From positions 996 through 9,415 of the forward strand of contig DHGA01000084.1 in the NCBI GenBank assembly GCA_002402545.1: a stretch of DNA of 8,420 nucleotides. The letters run 5' to 3'. This DNA is from Syntrophaceae bacterium UBA4810. Lineage in GTDB: Bacteria > Desulfobacterota > Syntrophia > Syntrophales > Smithellaceae. A model generated the notes under the pieces. That model was not told the DNA's origin and searched no databases. It saw only the letters and a program-made list of their open reading frames with translations. Position numbers and translations under genes: made by a program. Positions 1 to 6,265 of the stretch are shown piece after piece (position 1 is the stretch's first letter; every line of letters starts with the position of its first letter).

Positions 1-294
1 ATCATTTCGCAGATTCTATTTAAAAGAATCGACTTAAAAGGACGCTGTGTGGCGCTGGAAATATTAATCGCCACTCCTGCCGTGCGCAATCTGGTTCGCG
101 AAGCGAAAACTTTCCAGATTCCGTCCACCATTCAAACGGGAAGAAAATACGGCATGCAGCTAATGGACGACGGAATTATGGATCTTTACAACCGCGGATG
201 GATAAGCGCCGATGAGGCTTATATGAAATGCAATGAGAAAACCAGATTCCGCCAGTTCTTAAAATACGCGCCGACGGATTTTACCGAAGCATAA
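1..294 (+). CDS. pilT: PilT-type twitching motility ATPase, C-terminal part (5' truncated by window edge)
   Basis: The reading frame is open from the first base, so only about the last 97 residues of a larger protein are present. They match the C-terminal domain of PilT, the hexameric ATPase that powers retraction of type IV pili at the inner-membrane base of the pilus machine. Visible PilT hallmarks are the stretch after a GRC-VALEI segment, the AVRNLVRE motif (the family's AIRNLIRE element needed for retraction), then IPSTIQTG and GMQLMDD, followed by a helical tail ending in a TAA stop. The Walker motifs lie upstream, outside the window. A GTG at position 49 is merely an internal valine codon, not a start. 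The next gene, another PilT-family ATPase, follows after 19 bases on the same strand, so co-transcription is likely. Confidence 0.9.
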   Translation: MISQILFKRIDLKGRCVALEILIATPAVRNLVREAKTFQIPSTIQTGRKYGMQLMDDGIMDLYNRGWISADEAYMKCNEKTRFRQFLKYAPTDFTEA

Positions 295-313
295 ATCAAA
301 GCGAGGAAAGCTT

Positions 314-1498
314 ATGAGAAAGCCGGAAATAGACCATATCCTGACCAGAATGCTGGAATCCAACGTGAACATTTCCGACCTGGTTCTAACCGTGGATAAA
401 CCCTTTCAGGTGGAAGCGGCAGGCCAGTTAGTGCCGGTGGAACTTGATCCTCCCTTTGACAAGTTAACTCCATTTCAAACGGAAATATTCGCGCTCAATT
501 TGATGAGCCAGGACCAACGTCTGATAGAAACCCTGATCAGGGAAGGCTCCTGCGATTTGTCTTACGAGTTGCCCGGCGTTGCCCGTTTTCGTGTAAATAT
601 TTTTTCGCAGCTTGGCCATTATTCCATCGTTTTAAGAAAACTGGAATCAAAGATACCTTCCTGTGCCGAGCTTGGCCTGCCCGACGCGTTTTACCGAATA
701 TCAGCGGAAAAAAACGGCATCGTTCTCATAACCGGCGCAACCGGTACCGGTAAAACTACTTCTCTTGCCGCGGTTATTAATGAAGTCAATGAAAACAAGT
801 CTTTGCATGTCATAACCTTGGAAGACCCCGTTGAATACACGCACTCGCAAAAGAAAGCCACCATAAATCAGCGCGAACTGGGTAAAGACTTCGATACCTT
901 TGCCAACGGTTTGCGCGCGGCGCTCAGGCAGGCGCCTAAAGTAATTCTGGTCGGCGAAATGCGTGACAGGGAATCCGTGGAAATCGCGTTAACCGCCGCC
1001 GAAACCGGCCATCTTGTTTTAAGCACCCTGCATACTATTGATGCCGGGCAAACCGTTAACCGTATTCTAGGTATGTTCGCGATAGATGAAGAAAATCAGA
1101 TCCGCACGCGCCTAGCCGATTCTCTGCGCTGGATTGTCTGCCAAAGGCTGATGCCAAAAGTCGGCGGCGGGAGAATAGCCGCCTTTGAAGCAATGGGCAC
1201 GAGTCTGCGCGTCCGTGATATTATCCTGCACGGCGAATCCGAAGGAAAAACATTTTTTGACATCATCCAACAGGGTAAAGCCTTCGGCATGGTCACTTTT
1301 GACAGCTACATTGTTGATCTTTTCGAAAAAGGATTAATAACCGAAGATACAGCCCGCGCGTACGCTTCAAACAAGTCTAATGTCGGCAGAGGTATTGACG
1401 CGATTAAGAGCGCGCGCGGAGAGAAAACAACAGATTTGCATAAATTGGAAGTGGATATCCAATACGGAAAAGGCAAAGCAGATCCATGGAAAACATGA
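314..1498 (+). CDS. pilT: Second PilT/PilU-family type IV pilus ATPase
   Basis: A complete 394-residue PilT-family secretion ATPase, expected to act as a cytoplasmic hexamer driving pilus disassembly. The N-terminal PAS-like domain covers roughly residues 1-110. The RecA-like core shows Walker A GATGTGKT (141-148), the Asp box ITLEDPVEY (about 167-175), Walker B ILVGEMRD (211-218) and the His box TGHLVLSTLHT (231-241). Catalytic elements therefore look intact. The usual RQDPD before Walker B is RQAPK here. The C-terminal region differs from the preceding PilT: it lacks a recognisable AIRNLIRE motif, has RVRDIILHGES and a FGMVTFD segment, and carries a longer tail with GRGIDAIKSARGEKTTD. This suggests a paralogue with a specialised or accessory (PilU-like) role; the exact subfamily is inferred. 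The ATG is preceded by GAGGAAAG at 303-310. The gene sits between pilT and a receiver-like gene. Confidence 0.88.
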   Translation: MRKPEIDHILTRMLESNVNISDLVLTVDKPFQVEAAGQLVPVELDPPFDKLTPFQTEIFALNLMSQDQRLIETLIREGSCDLSYELPGVARFRVNIFSQLGHYSIVLRKLESKIPSCAELGLPDAFYRISAEKNGIVLITGATGTGKTTSLAAVINEVNENKSLHVITLEDPVEYTHSQKKATINQRELGKDFDTFANGLRAALRQAPKVILVGEMRDRESVEIALTAAETGHLVLSTLHTIDAGQTVNRILGMFAIDEENQIRTRLADSLRWIVCQRLMPKVGGGRIAAFEAMGTSLRVRDIILHGESEGKTFFDIIQQGKAFGMVTFDSYIVDLFEKGLITEDTARAYASNKSNVGRGIDAIKSARGEKTTDLHKLEVDIQYGKGKADPWKT

Positions 1499-1543
1499 TT
1501 AAAAAACCTCAACCACGCTTACCATATATGACAGGAGATTAAT

Positions 1544-2059
1544 ATGAGCGAAGAAAACACATCAGCCCAGAGCACACCTTCCGAAGGAATAGATTATTCC
1601 GGAAGGCCTTTCGGTTATCTCAGCCCGGATAAAGATACGGCCATGATTTGCGTCCAGGATAAAGCCGCTTGCGATATCCTGAGCAAATCACTCATTGATT
1701 TAGATTATGACGTGGTAACCCCGACAACTTTTAAAGAAGCGCTCAGGTACATGCGTTTTCACATATTCGATATTATAATCATTGATGAAAATTTTGACAC
1801 TGATGTTTGGGAAGTAAATTACGTTCTCAGCTATATAGAAGATTCGATAATGCCTGTACGGCGGCAGACTTTTGTCGTATTGCTAAGCGAGATTTATCCG
1901 ACAATGGACAACATGCGCGCCTTTAACAAAAGCGTTAACCTGATTCTCAATAAAAAGGAGGCTTCCGAAGCCGGTATAATTTTAAAAAAGGAAATTTCTG
2001 ACAACAAAGATTTTTATTTTCTTTTTAAAGAAACCATCCGCAAATTCGGCAAATTTTAA
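1544..2059 (+). CDS. Degenerate receiver (REC-like) protein of the pilT operon
   Basis: A 171-residue soluble protein with no signal peptide or membrane segment. After a low-complexity N-terminus (about 1-30) it follows the strand-helix rhythm of a response-regulator receiver domain: strand TAMICVQD (32-39), a helix, strand YDVVTP, then FDIIIIDEN with Asp81 where the phospho-acceptor would lie, TFVVLLS with Ser115 at the switch Ser/Thr position, and LILNKK with Lys137 or Lys138 at the conserved lysine. The acidic pair that normally binds magnesium is reduced to Gln38-Asp39. There is no output domain. The fold assignment is by eye and moderately secure; whether it is phosphorylated is unknown. 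A good AGGAG (1533-1537) lies 6 bases before the ATG. It lies 45 bases after the second PilT-type gene, so a regulatory role in pilus retraction is a reasonable inference. The stop overlaps the convergent TPR gene by 4 bases. Confidence 0.7.
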   Translation: MSEENTSAQSTPSEGIDYSGRPFGYLSPDKDTAMICVQDKAACDILSKSLIDLDYDVVTPTTFKEALRYMRFHIFDIIIIDENFDTDVWEVNYVLSYIEDSIMPVRRQTFVVLLSEIYPTMDNMRAFNKSVNLILNKKEASEAGIILKKEISDNKDFYFLFKETIRKFGKF

Positions 2060-3000
2060 ACTTTCTTTATCTTACCCAATTCATGGATAATTTTTTGCGC
2101 CTCGTTTTCTTTGCCCATCGCCCGGCAAGCGGATATTAATCCGTTATAATAAATTTCGTTGCTTTCTTTATCCAATGCCTTGCGGAAATATTCAGCCGCT
2201 TCTGCAAAATATCCGGCTTTCATCAATGAATTACCCAAACGGTTATAATAAACCGCCGCCCCTGTACCACCGCCACACTGCACAGCCTGGCTGTAAACAC
2301 CGCAAGCTTCTTCTATGCGCCCCAAGCTAATCAGGCAATCTCCATAAAAACAATGATACAAAGGATTATCCTGATTAATCGCGATACATTTTTTTATTAC
2401 CCTCACGGCCTCGTTATCTTTTCGCGCCTGTTGAAATAAGGTTGCCAATTTAAAATAATAATGACTTTCCTGTTCCGGCTCTATTTGAACGCATCGGGCA
2501 TACGCATCTTCGCTTTCGGCGACCAAACCAGCGGCAAATAAAGCTTGTCCCCACAAGCAATAAAGCTCGGCATCATCCTCTTCCATCTTAATCATTTTTT
2601 CATAAACGGCGCAGGCCTCTTGTGCCCGTCCGGCTTGAAGGTATGCGTTTCCCAGTTCGGCTAGAAGATATTTATCTTGATCTTGGGCGGCTACCGCTTT
2701 TTCACAAATTTTCACCAGATCATAATACTTCTTTTCCTGCTTATAAATGCGCACAAGTTCATCATAGGCAAAACCCGTGAATACTTTTCTTTTTAATTCT
2801 ATTTCAAAAAGATTATGAAAACAATCCAACGCCCGCGCTATATCGCCGCTGTCGTAATATGCCCACGCCAGCATCAGCAATGCCGATTCTTCTTCGGGGC
2901 AGGCCTCATGGATTTCCCGCAGGAGACTGATCGCCTGGGTGTATTGATTTTCTTTTAGATAGCTTTCCGCTTGTTCTAATTTTTTCTGGCTGTTCGTCAT
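2056..3000 (-). CDS. Tetratricopeptide-repeat (TPR) protein
   Basis: A 314-residue protein made almost entirely of tandem 34-residue TPR helices, about eight repeats. The clearest are residues 110-143 (LAELGNAYLQAGRAQEA), 144-177 (LYCLWGQALFAAGLVAES), 214-247 and 249-282 (YYNRLGNSLMKAGYFAEA). Each shows the typical pattern of a small residue at position 8, Gly/Ala pairs and a bulky residue near position 24. No signal peptide, lipobox, membrane helix or enzymatic domain is seen, so it is probably a cytoplasmic scaffold or adaptor whose partner cannot be told from sequence. Its ATG lies directly at the end of the terminator that follows the HesB-like gene, and no Shine-Dalgarno sequence precedes it. 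No alternative start exists between the upstream in-frame stop (3040-3042) and this ATG. Its 3' end overlaps the convergent receiver-like gene by 4 bases. Confidence 0.87.
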   Translation of the reverse strand: MTNSQKKLEQAESYLKENQYTQAISLLREIHEACPEEESALLMLAWAYYDSGDIARALDCFHNLFEIELKRKVFTGFAYDELVRIYKQEKKYYDLVKICEKAVAAQDQDKYLLAELGNAYLQAGRAQEACAVYEKMIKMEEDDAELYCLWGQALFAAGLVAESEDAYARCVQIEPEQESHYYFKLATLFQQARKDNEAVRVIKKCIAINQDNPLYHCFYGDCLISLGRIEEACGVYSQAVQCGGGTGAAVYYNRLGNSLMKAGYFAEAAEYFRKALDKESNEIYYNGLISACRAMGKENEAQKIIHELGKIKKV

Positions 3001-3034
3001 TTTTAAATAAAAAGGGGGAGAAAAATCTCCCCCC
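3001..3034 (-). terminator. Rho-independent terminator after the HesB-like gene
   Basis: On the minus strand an 8-bp stem (GGGGGAGA pairing with TCTCCCCC, positions 3014-3033) encloses a 4-base T loop and is followed at once by a run TTTTTATTT. It starts 6 bases after the stop codon of the HesB-like gene. The T run ends 4 bases before the ATG of the TPR gene, so the same bases occupy the place where that gene's ribosome binding site should be. Confidence 0.88.
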
Positions 3035-3039
3035 TCTGA

Positions 3040-3354
3040 TTAACAACTGCAGGAACCGCAGCCGTCGCCCGCGGGCTGCGCAAGGTTTGAGGTTAATTGA
3101 AAACCGGACCCTCTGGGTGACTCAACAAAATCAACATTGATCGGCTTGGCCTGATCGTAAATTGTTTTTTCCATGACATACTTCGTTCCTTTTTCTTCAA
3201 AAACCTGATCATCATCTTTTGGCTCATCCAGAGCCATGCCCAATGCGGGGCCAGATCAGCCGATGGATAAAGTAATTCTTATGGCCATCGACGCGTCTTT
3301 ATCTTTGAGAAAGTCTTTGATAACTTCTGCCGCCTTGTCCGTAACTGTAAGCAT
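3040..3354 (-). CDS. HesB/IscA-like iron-sulfur carrier, probable selenoprotein (TGA codon 33 = Sec)
   Basis: Read from the ATG at 3354 the frame encodes 104 residues if the TGA at 3256-3258 (codon 33) is decoded as selenocysteine. Both sides of the TGA belong to one A-type iron-sulfur carrier domain (HesB/IscA/ErpA): upstream is LTVTDKAAEVIKDFL and MAIRITLSIG, downstream SGPALGMALDEP, then VDFVESPRGSGFQLTSNL and a cysteine-rich end with Cys99, Cys102 and Cys104. In the family the residue before SGP is the first conserved, cluster-binding cysteine, so the TGA replaces exactly that residue. A GGAGG site lies 6 bases before the ATG, a candidate SECIS hairpin follows the TGA, and a terminator follows the stop. 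Members accept and hand on Fe-S clusters in the cytoplasm; the role of Sec-containing versions is not known to me. HesB-like selenoproteins have been reported in bacteria (recalled, not searched). Alternatives are a nonsense mutation or a sequencing error in a Cys codon. Starting after the TGA (TTG at 3243 or ATG at 3237) gives only a fragment. Confidence 0.87.
3220..3236 (-). promoter_or_regulatory. Candidate bacterial SECIS hairpin downstream of the in-frame TGA
   Basis: On the minus strand TGGCTC pairs perfectly with GAGCCA (6 bp) around the 5-base loop TGGAT. The hairpin begins 19 bases after the TGA and its loop begins 25 bases after it. The bacterial SECIS model, as I recall it, asks for a stem of at least 4 bp, a short apical loop with a G in its first two positions, and a TGA-to-loop distance of about 16-37 bases; all are met, with G at loop position 2. 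It lies within codons 40-45 of the HesB-like gene. SelB binding is inferred, not shown. Confidence 0.7.
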
Positions 3355-3360
3355 TAATTT

Positions 3361-3365
3361 CCTCC
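3361..3365 (-). promoter_or_regulatory. Ribosome binding site that fixes the full-length HesB-like start
   Basis: GGAGG, within AAGGAGG on the minus strand, ends 6 bases before the ATG at 3354. It is a near-perfect Shine-Dalgarno site and supports translation beginning upstream of the TGA; no comparable site precedes the TTG or ATG codons after the TGA. Confidence 0.85.
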
Positions 3366-3403
3366 TTATCACGCAGCGCGAATACTGCTTCAAGATTTTC
3401 TTT

Positions 3404-3431
3404 AAATTATCCATATTAAGCCAATTGTCAA
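3404..3431 (-). promoter_or_regulatory. Candidate sigma-70 promoter for the HesB-like gene
   Basis: On the minus strand a consensus -35 box TTGACA (3426-3431) is followed after 16 bases by TAATTT (3404-3409), a weak -10. An overlapping better-looking GATAAT is only 14 bases from the -35 box. The position, about 50-75 bases before the start codon, is sensible. The -10 choice is uncertain. Confidence 0.4.
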
Positions 3432-3570
3432 TCGCCTTTTTACCTGAAATCGGATACCCTAAGCAAAATCAAGTTGTTGTCCAGGCATTGCCTTGCTGCC
3501 CATTGTTCGTCTTGAGCTAATCTCTGTTGTTTCAACCGCTTGCCTGTTTAATGAAATAAAAAAGCTGCAC

Positions 3571-3599
3571 TTGATATGAAACATCAAAAATGCGATAAA
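3571..3599 (+). promoter_or_regulatory. Candidate sigma-70 promoter for the AI-2E-family transporter
   Basis: TTGATA (3571-3576, 5 of 6 matches to the -35 consensus) and GATAAA (3594-3599, 4 of 6 to the -10) are separated by exactly 17 bases and lie about 36 bases before the ATG at 3635. A small inverted repeat, TTGAT-7 bases-ATCAA (3571-3587), overlaps the -35 box and could be an operator, though it is short enough to be chance. Confidence 0.4.
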
Positions 3600-3634
3600 G
3601 GCACACAAAATAAACACCGGCGGAGTGAACCCTG

Positions 3635-4696
3635 ATGAACGATAAACCTTTTGCCAGCTTTCAGAACGTGATTTTTTTCGTGCTTTTGGGAATAATTACG
3701 ATCTTTTTCGGCTATCTCCTGAAAGTTTTTTTCTTTGCTATTTTCTGGGCTGTTTTAATTGCCGGCATATTCTCTCCACTGAATAAGTTGCTCATAAAAA
3801 AGCTTAAATATATAAACCTGAGCGCGGGTATTACGCTGGCTACGGTATTCGTTTGTCTTGTTTTGCCCCTTTCTTTTCTTCTTAGCCTGCTGATTAATGA
3901 ATTCATGGAACTATACAAGGCTGTTGATTCGGAAAAAAGCAGGTGGATGGATAATCTCACGGCGATAATAAACTATTTGAATAATTACCCGATTTTCGCG
4001 CGCCTGGATATTGATCATGAATTTCTCGTCACTAAATCAGCGGAGATGTTAAAAACTTTCTCTCAATTTATTTTCCAAAACCTTTCCGAAATTACACAAA
4101 ACACGATAATTCTTATTATTCAATTTATGGTTATGTTTTATTCTTTATTTTTCTTTTTGCGTGACGGAGAAAAGTTCATTAACACAATCACTCATTACAT
4201 ACCCGTCAATAAATATCATATGGACACGTTCATACATCTTTTTCTGACTACGGCCAAATCTACTTTAAAAATAACGTTTGTTATAGGAGGCCTTCAGGGC
4301 TTACTGGGTGGACTGCTTTTTTATATTACCGGGATCGACAATGCTCTTATCTGGGGAGTTTTAATGTTTGGCCTAGCCGTTATCCCCGTTGTTGGCTGTT
4401 CATTAATTTGGGCACCCGCTGGTATAATCATGCTATTTCAGGGATATATATGGCAGGGAATGACAGTACTTCTGTTTGGCTCCTTGGTAATCAGCACCGT
4501 GGATAATCTGTTAAGACCGGTTCTTGTGGGTCATGACATTCAAATGCATACCCTTTTAATATTTCTTTCCATGTTGGGTGGCATCGCTGTTTTCGGCATT
4601 TCCGGTTTTGTTCTGGGGCCGGTTATCGCGTCACTTTTCCTCGCAAGCTGGAGATTGTTTTTGGAACTCTATAAAAAAGAGGAGATTGAAACATAG
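3635..4696 (+). CDS. AI-2E/PerM-family transporter (UPF0118 type)
   Basis: A 353-residue inner-membrane protein of the AI-2E transporter family (PerM/YdiK/TqsA relatives). Hydrophobic segments lie near residues 10-30, 32-47, 63-89, 156-175, 212-232, 237-253, 255-270, 275-289 and 307-340, with a soluble linker at about 90-150, as usual for the family. Family motifs are FWAVLIAGIFSPLN near the N-terminus, FFLRDGE (173-179), the GLAVIPVVG block (246-254), and the C-terminal block with DNLLRPVLVG (290-299), LSMLGG and FGISGFVLGP. Length is typical. Members have been linked to autoinducer-2 export, Na+/H+ exchange or unknown cargo, so the substrate here cannot be assigned. The start is supported by GGAG 9 bases before the ATG and by a promoter-like pair further upstream. 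It is divergent from the HesB-like gene, and an EamA transporter follows after 50 bases. Confidence 0.9.
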   Translation: MNDKPFASFQNVIFFVLLGIITIFFGYLLKVFFFAIFWAVLIAGIFSPLNKLLIKKLKYINLSAGITLATVFVCLVLPLSFLLSLLINEFMELYKAVDSEKSRWMDNLTAIINYLNNYPIFARLDIDHEFLVTKSAEMLKTFSQFIFQNLSEITQNTIILIIQFMVMFYSLFFFLRDGEKFINTITHYIPVNKYHMDTFIHLFLTTAKSTLKITFVIGGLQGLLGGLLFYITGIDNALIWGVLMFGLAVIPVVGCSLIWAPAGIIMLFQGYIWQGMTVLLFGSLVISTVDNLLRPVLVGHDIQMHTLLIFLSMLGGIAVFGISGFVLGPVIASLFLASWRLFLELYKKEEIET

Positions 4697-4746
4697 TTTT
4701 TCTTTTGAAGCGATTCCCTCAAAAACAAATAAGGTCTAAATAAATA

Positions 4747-5583
4747 ATGCCACTTCTGGCTTTCCTGTTAATTATTCTTGCCGCTGTTCTTCACGCCCTT
4801 TGGAATTTTACCGCTAAAAAAGCATCGGGCAATCTTAGCGTAATCTGGATAGGTCTACTAATAGCAACCTTCGTTCTCATTCCTTTTCTATTTTTACTTT
4901 CACACAAAGATATATTTGTCTTCAAAGCCCTGCCGTTTGTCTTGGCTACAGGAACCATTCACGCTTTCTACTTCTTTTTTTTAGCCAAAGCATACGAGCA
5001 TGGAGATATTTCTATGGTATATCCGATCGCACGAGGAAACGCCATCGCGGGCACGGCGATAGCAGCCTGCCTCTTGCTTCAGGAAAAGATATCCTTATTT
5101 GGAGTAGCAGGTATTTCACTGATAAGCTTCGGAGTTTTATTACTAGGATTTATAAATACACGCCAGAAACGTGGAATATTTTTTTCTGTAATCGTGGCGG
5201 TATTAATTATCAGTTATTCCATCACTGATAAACTTGGAGTAGGGATACTACACCCATTGGCTTATATATTTGGGCTAACATCATTGACAACCATCTTTTT
5301 AGCTCCTTACATACTGATCAATAGAAAAATTGAATTATCAGTCGCATTTAAGGAGATGAAGAAGTATTCGTTAATAATTGGACTTGGTTCTATTGGAACA
5401 TACCTGATAATTCTTTTTGTTTTTCAGATGACTCAGGTAAGTTATGTTGTCGCGGCCAGAGAATTATCGGTGGTCTTTGGTGCGATATTGGGAATAATGT
5501 TTTTAAAGGAACAACATTCCACGCAAAAAATATTTTCCATAGCGTGCATTATCATCGGCATATTGCTGATTAAAATAGCTTAA
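4747..5583 (+). CDS. EamA/DMT-superfamily transporter
   Basis: A 278-residue, very hydrophobic protein of the drug/metabolite transporter superfamily, in the inner membrane. It has the two-fold EamA layout: a first half of about five helices (residues 1-135) with HALWNFTAKK near the start, then YEHGDISMVYPIARG (83-97) and LLQEKISLFGVAGISL, and a second half ending AARELSVVFGAILG followed by FLKEQ and a last helix. The conserved Glu after the fourth helix of each half (LLQEK, FLKEQ) is present. The substrate cannot be predicted. An in-frame TAA at 4741-4743 makes the ATG at 4747 the first usable start. The only Shine-Dalgarno candidate, AAGG at 4731-4734, is weak and 12 bases away, so translation may be inefficient or coupled to the upstream gene. 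Base composition is noticeably A+T rich, with many ATA and TTA codons compared with asd and ribF. Confidence 0.87.
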   Translation: MPLLAFLLIILAAVLHALWNFTAKKASGNLSVIWIGLLIATFVLIPFLFLLSHKDIFVFKALPFVLATGTIHAFYFFFLAKAYEHGDISMVYPIARGNAIAGTAIAACLLLQEKISLFGVAGISLISFGVLLLGFINTRQKRGIFFSVIVAVLIISYSITDKLGVGILHPLAYIFGLTSLTTIFLAPYILINRKIELSVAFKEMKKYSLIIGLGSIGTYLIILFVFQMTQVSYVVAARELSVVFGAILGIMFLKEQHSTQKIFSIACIIIGILLIKIA

Positions 5584-5600
5584 CACCTTCATATTTTTTC

Positions 5601-6191
5601 TTATTTAATTTTTTCAGACAAAACACAATAACGCCATAGCGCGTTTCGGTGTTCTTCTTTCGCGTAGTTGATGCCGATGCGGGGACTGGCTAAGATTGAT
5701 TTAGCGCTGATTTTTTTGAAATCCTCCAGCCACAATTTAGCGCCTCTGGTCACGTCCCAACCATTCAAGGATTTGTCTATTGCCAATGCCTGGCAAAGCT
5801 TTGCCGGGCCATCCGCAAGACGCGCTCCTTTTAATTTGCGGCGCGCTTCCATTTCTTTTATTCCGTCAAGCGGCATAATCGCGCGAATGAGCACGGCGCA
5901 GGGATTGCCTTCTTTCTCCGTGACCAGATTGAGCATGTAGTGCATGCCATAGGTGAAATAGACATAAGCATGGCCGGGTGCTCCGAACATAACCGCGTTT
6001 CGCGCCGTCTGGCCGCGATGCGCGTGGCAGGCGCTGTCTTCCTGCCCGCAGTAAGCCTCTGTTTCCACAATCATCCCGGCAAGCGTTACACCACGCCCTA
6101 TTTTGCGCACAAGCTTTTTTCCTAAAAGCGCGCGGGCAACATAACGGGTGTTACGCTCATAAAATTTTCTGTCCAACACATCCATATTCAA
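5601..6191 (-). CDS. mpg: 3-methyladenine DNA glycosylase (AAG/MPG family)
   Basis: A 196-residue monofunctional base-excision enzyme that flips out and removes alkylated or deaminated purines such as 3-methyladenine and hypoxanthine. Alignment by eye to human AAG gives the active site: catalytic Glu45 and Tyr47 in VETEAY (human Glu125, Tyr127), His56 in ACHAHRG (His136), Tyr76, Tyr78 and intercalating Tyr81 in YVYFTYG (Tyr157, 159, 162) and Asn88 (Asn169). GPAKLCQALAI and PRIGI follow as expected. All key residues are present and the length is normal for bacteria. The start is ambiguous: a TTG at 6191 has GGAAG 8 bases upstream, while the ATG at 6185, two codons later, is 14 bases from it; the difference is two residues. 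It lies downstream of asd beyond a hairpin and converges with the EamA gene, 17 bases apart. The promoter was not recognised. Confidence 0.93.
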   Translation of the reverse strand: MNMDVLDRKFYERNTRYVARALLGKKLVRKIGRGVTLAGMIVETEAYCGQEDSACHAHRGQTARNAVMFGAPGHAYVYFTYGMHYMLNLVTEKEGNPCAVLIRAIMPLDGIKEMEARRKLKGARLADGPAKLCQALAIDKSLNGWDVTRGAKLWLEDFKKISAKSILASPRIGINYAKEEHRNALWRYCVLSEKIK

Positions 6192-6236
6192 ATGATTTAC
6201 TTCCGATAGATTTGATCAGGCGTTTCATGAAATATA

Positions 6237-6265
6237 AGGCCGCGGCTTATAAAAAACCGCGGCCT
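6237..6265 (-). terminator. GC-rich hairpin, probable terminator after asd
   Basis: GGCCGCGG (6238-6245) pairs with CCGCGGCC (6257-6264), extended by one A-T pair, around an 11-base A/T-rich loop. On the minus strand it lies 20 bases after the asd stop and is followed by TTATATTT, a short and imperfect T run. It separates asd from the glycosylase gene. The stem is very strong but the tail is modest, so termination may be partial. Confidence 0.6.

Noticed and set aside
3040..3243. Independent 67-codon gene starting with TTG at 3243 (or ATG at 3237)
   Set aside because: It would begin in the middle of the conserved SGPALGMALDEP block with no ribosome binding site; the upstream frame continues the same domain through a TGA.
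3484..3494. Short palindrome AGGCA-T-TGCCT in the gap between the HesB-like and AI-2E-family genes
   Set aside because: It is only 5 bp per arm with a one-base centre, no T run and no promoter relation; it is probably chance.
3236..3520. 94-codon plus-strand open frame antisense to the 5' part of the HesB-like gene
   Set aside because: It has no ribosome binding site or family resemblance, and it covers the ATG, ribosome binding site and TGA region of the well-supported minus-strand gene; it is an antisense shadow.
3366..3634. Possible small RNA, riboswitch or tRNA in the longest gene-free stretch
   Set aside because: Apart from the two promoter candidates, no cloverleaf, repeated structure, conserved riboswitch core or terminator could be seen.
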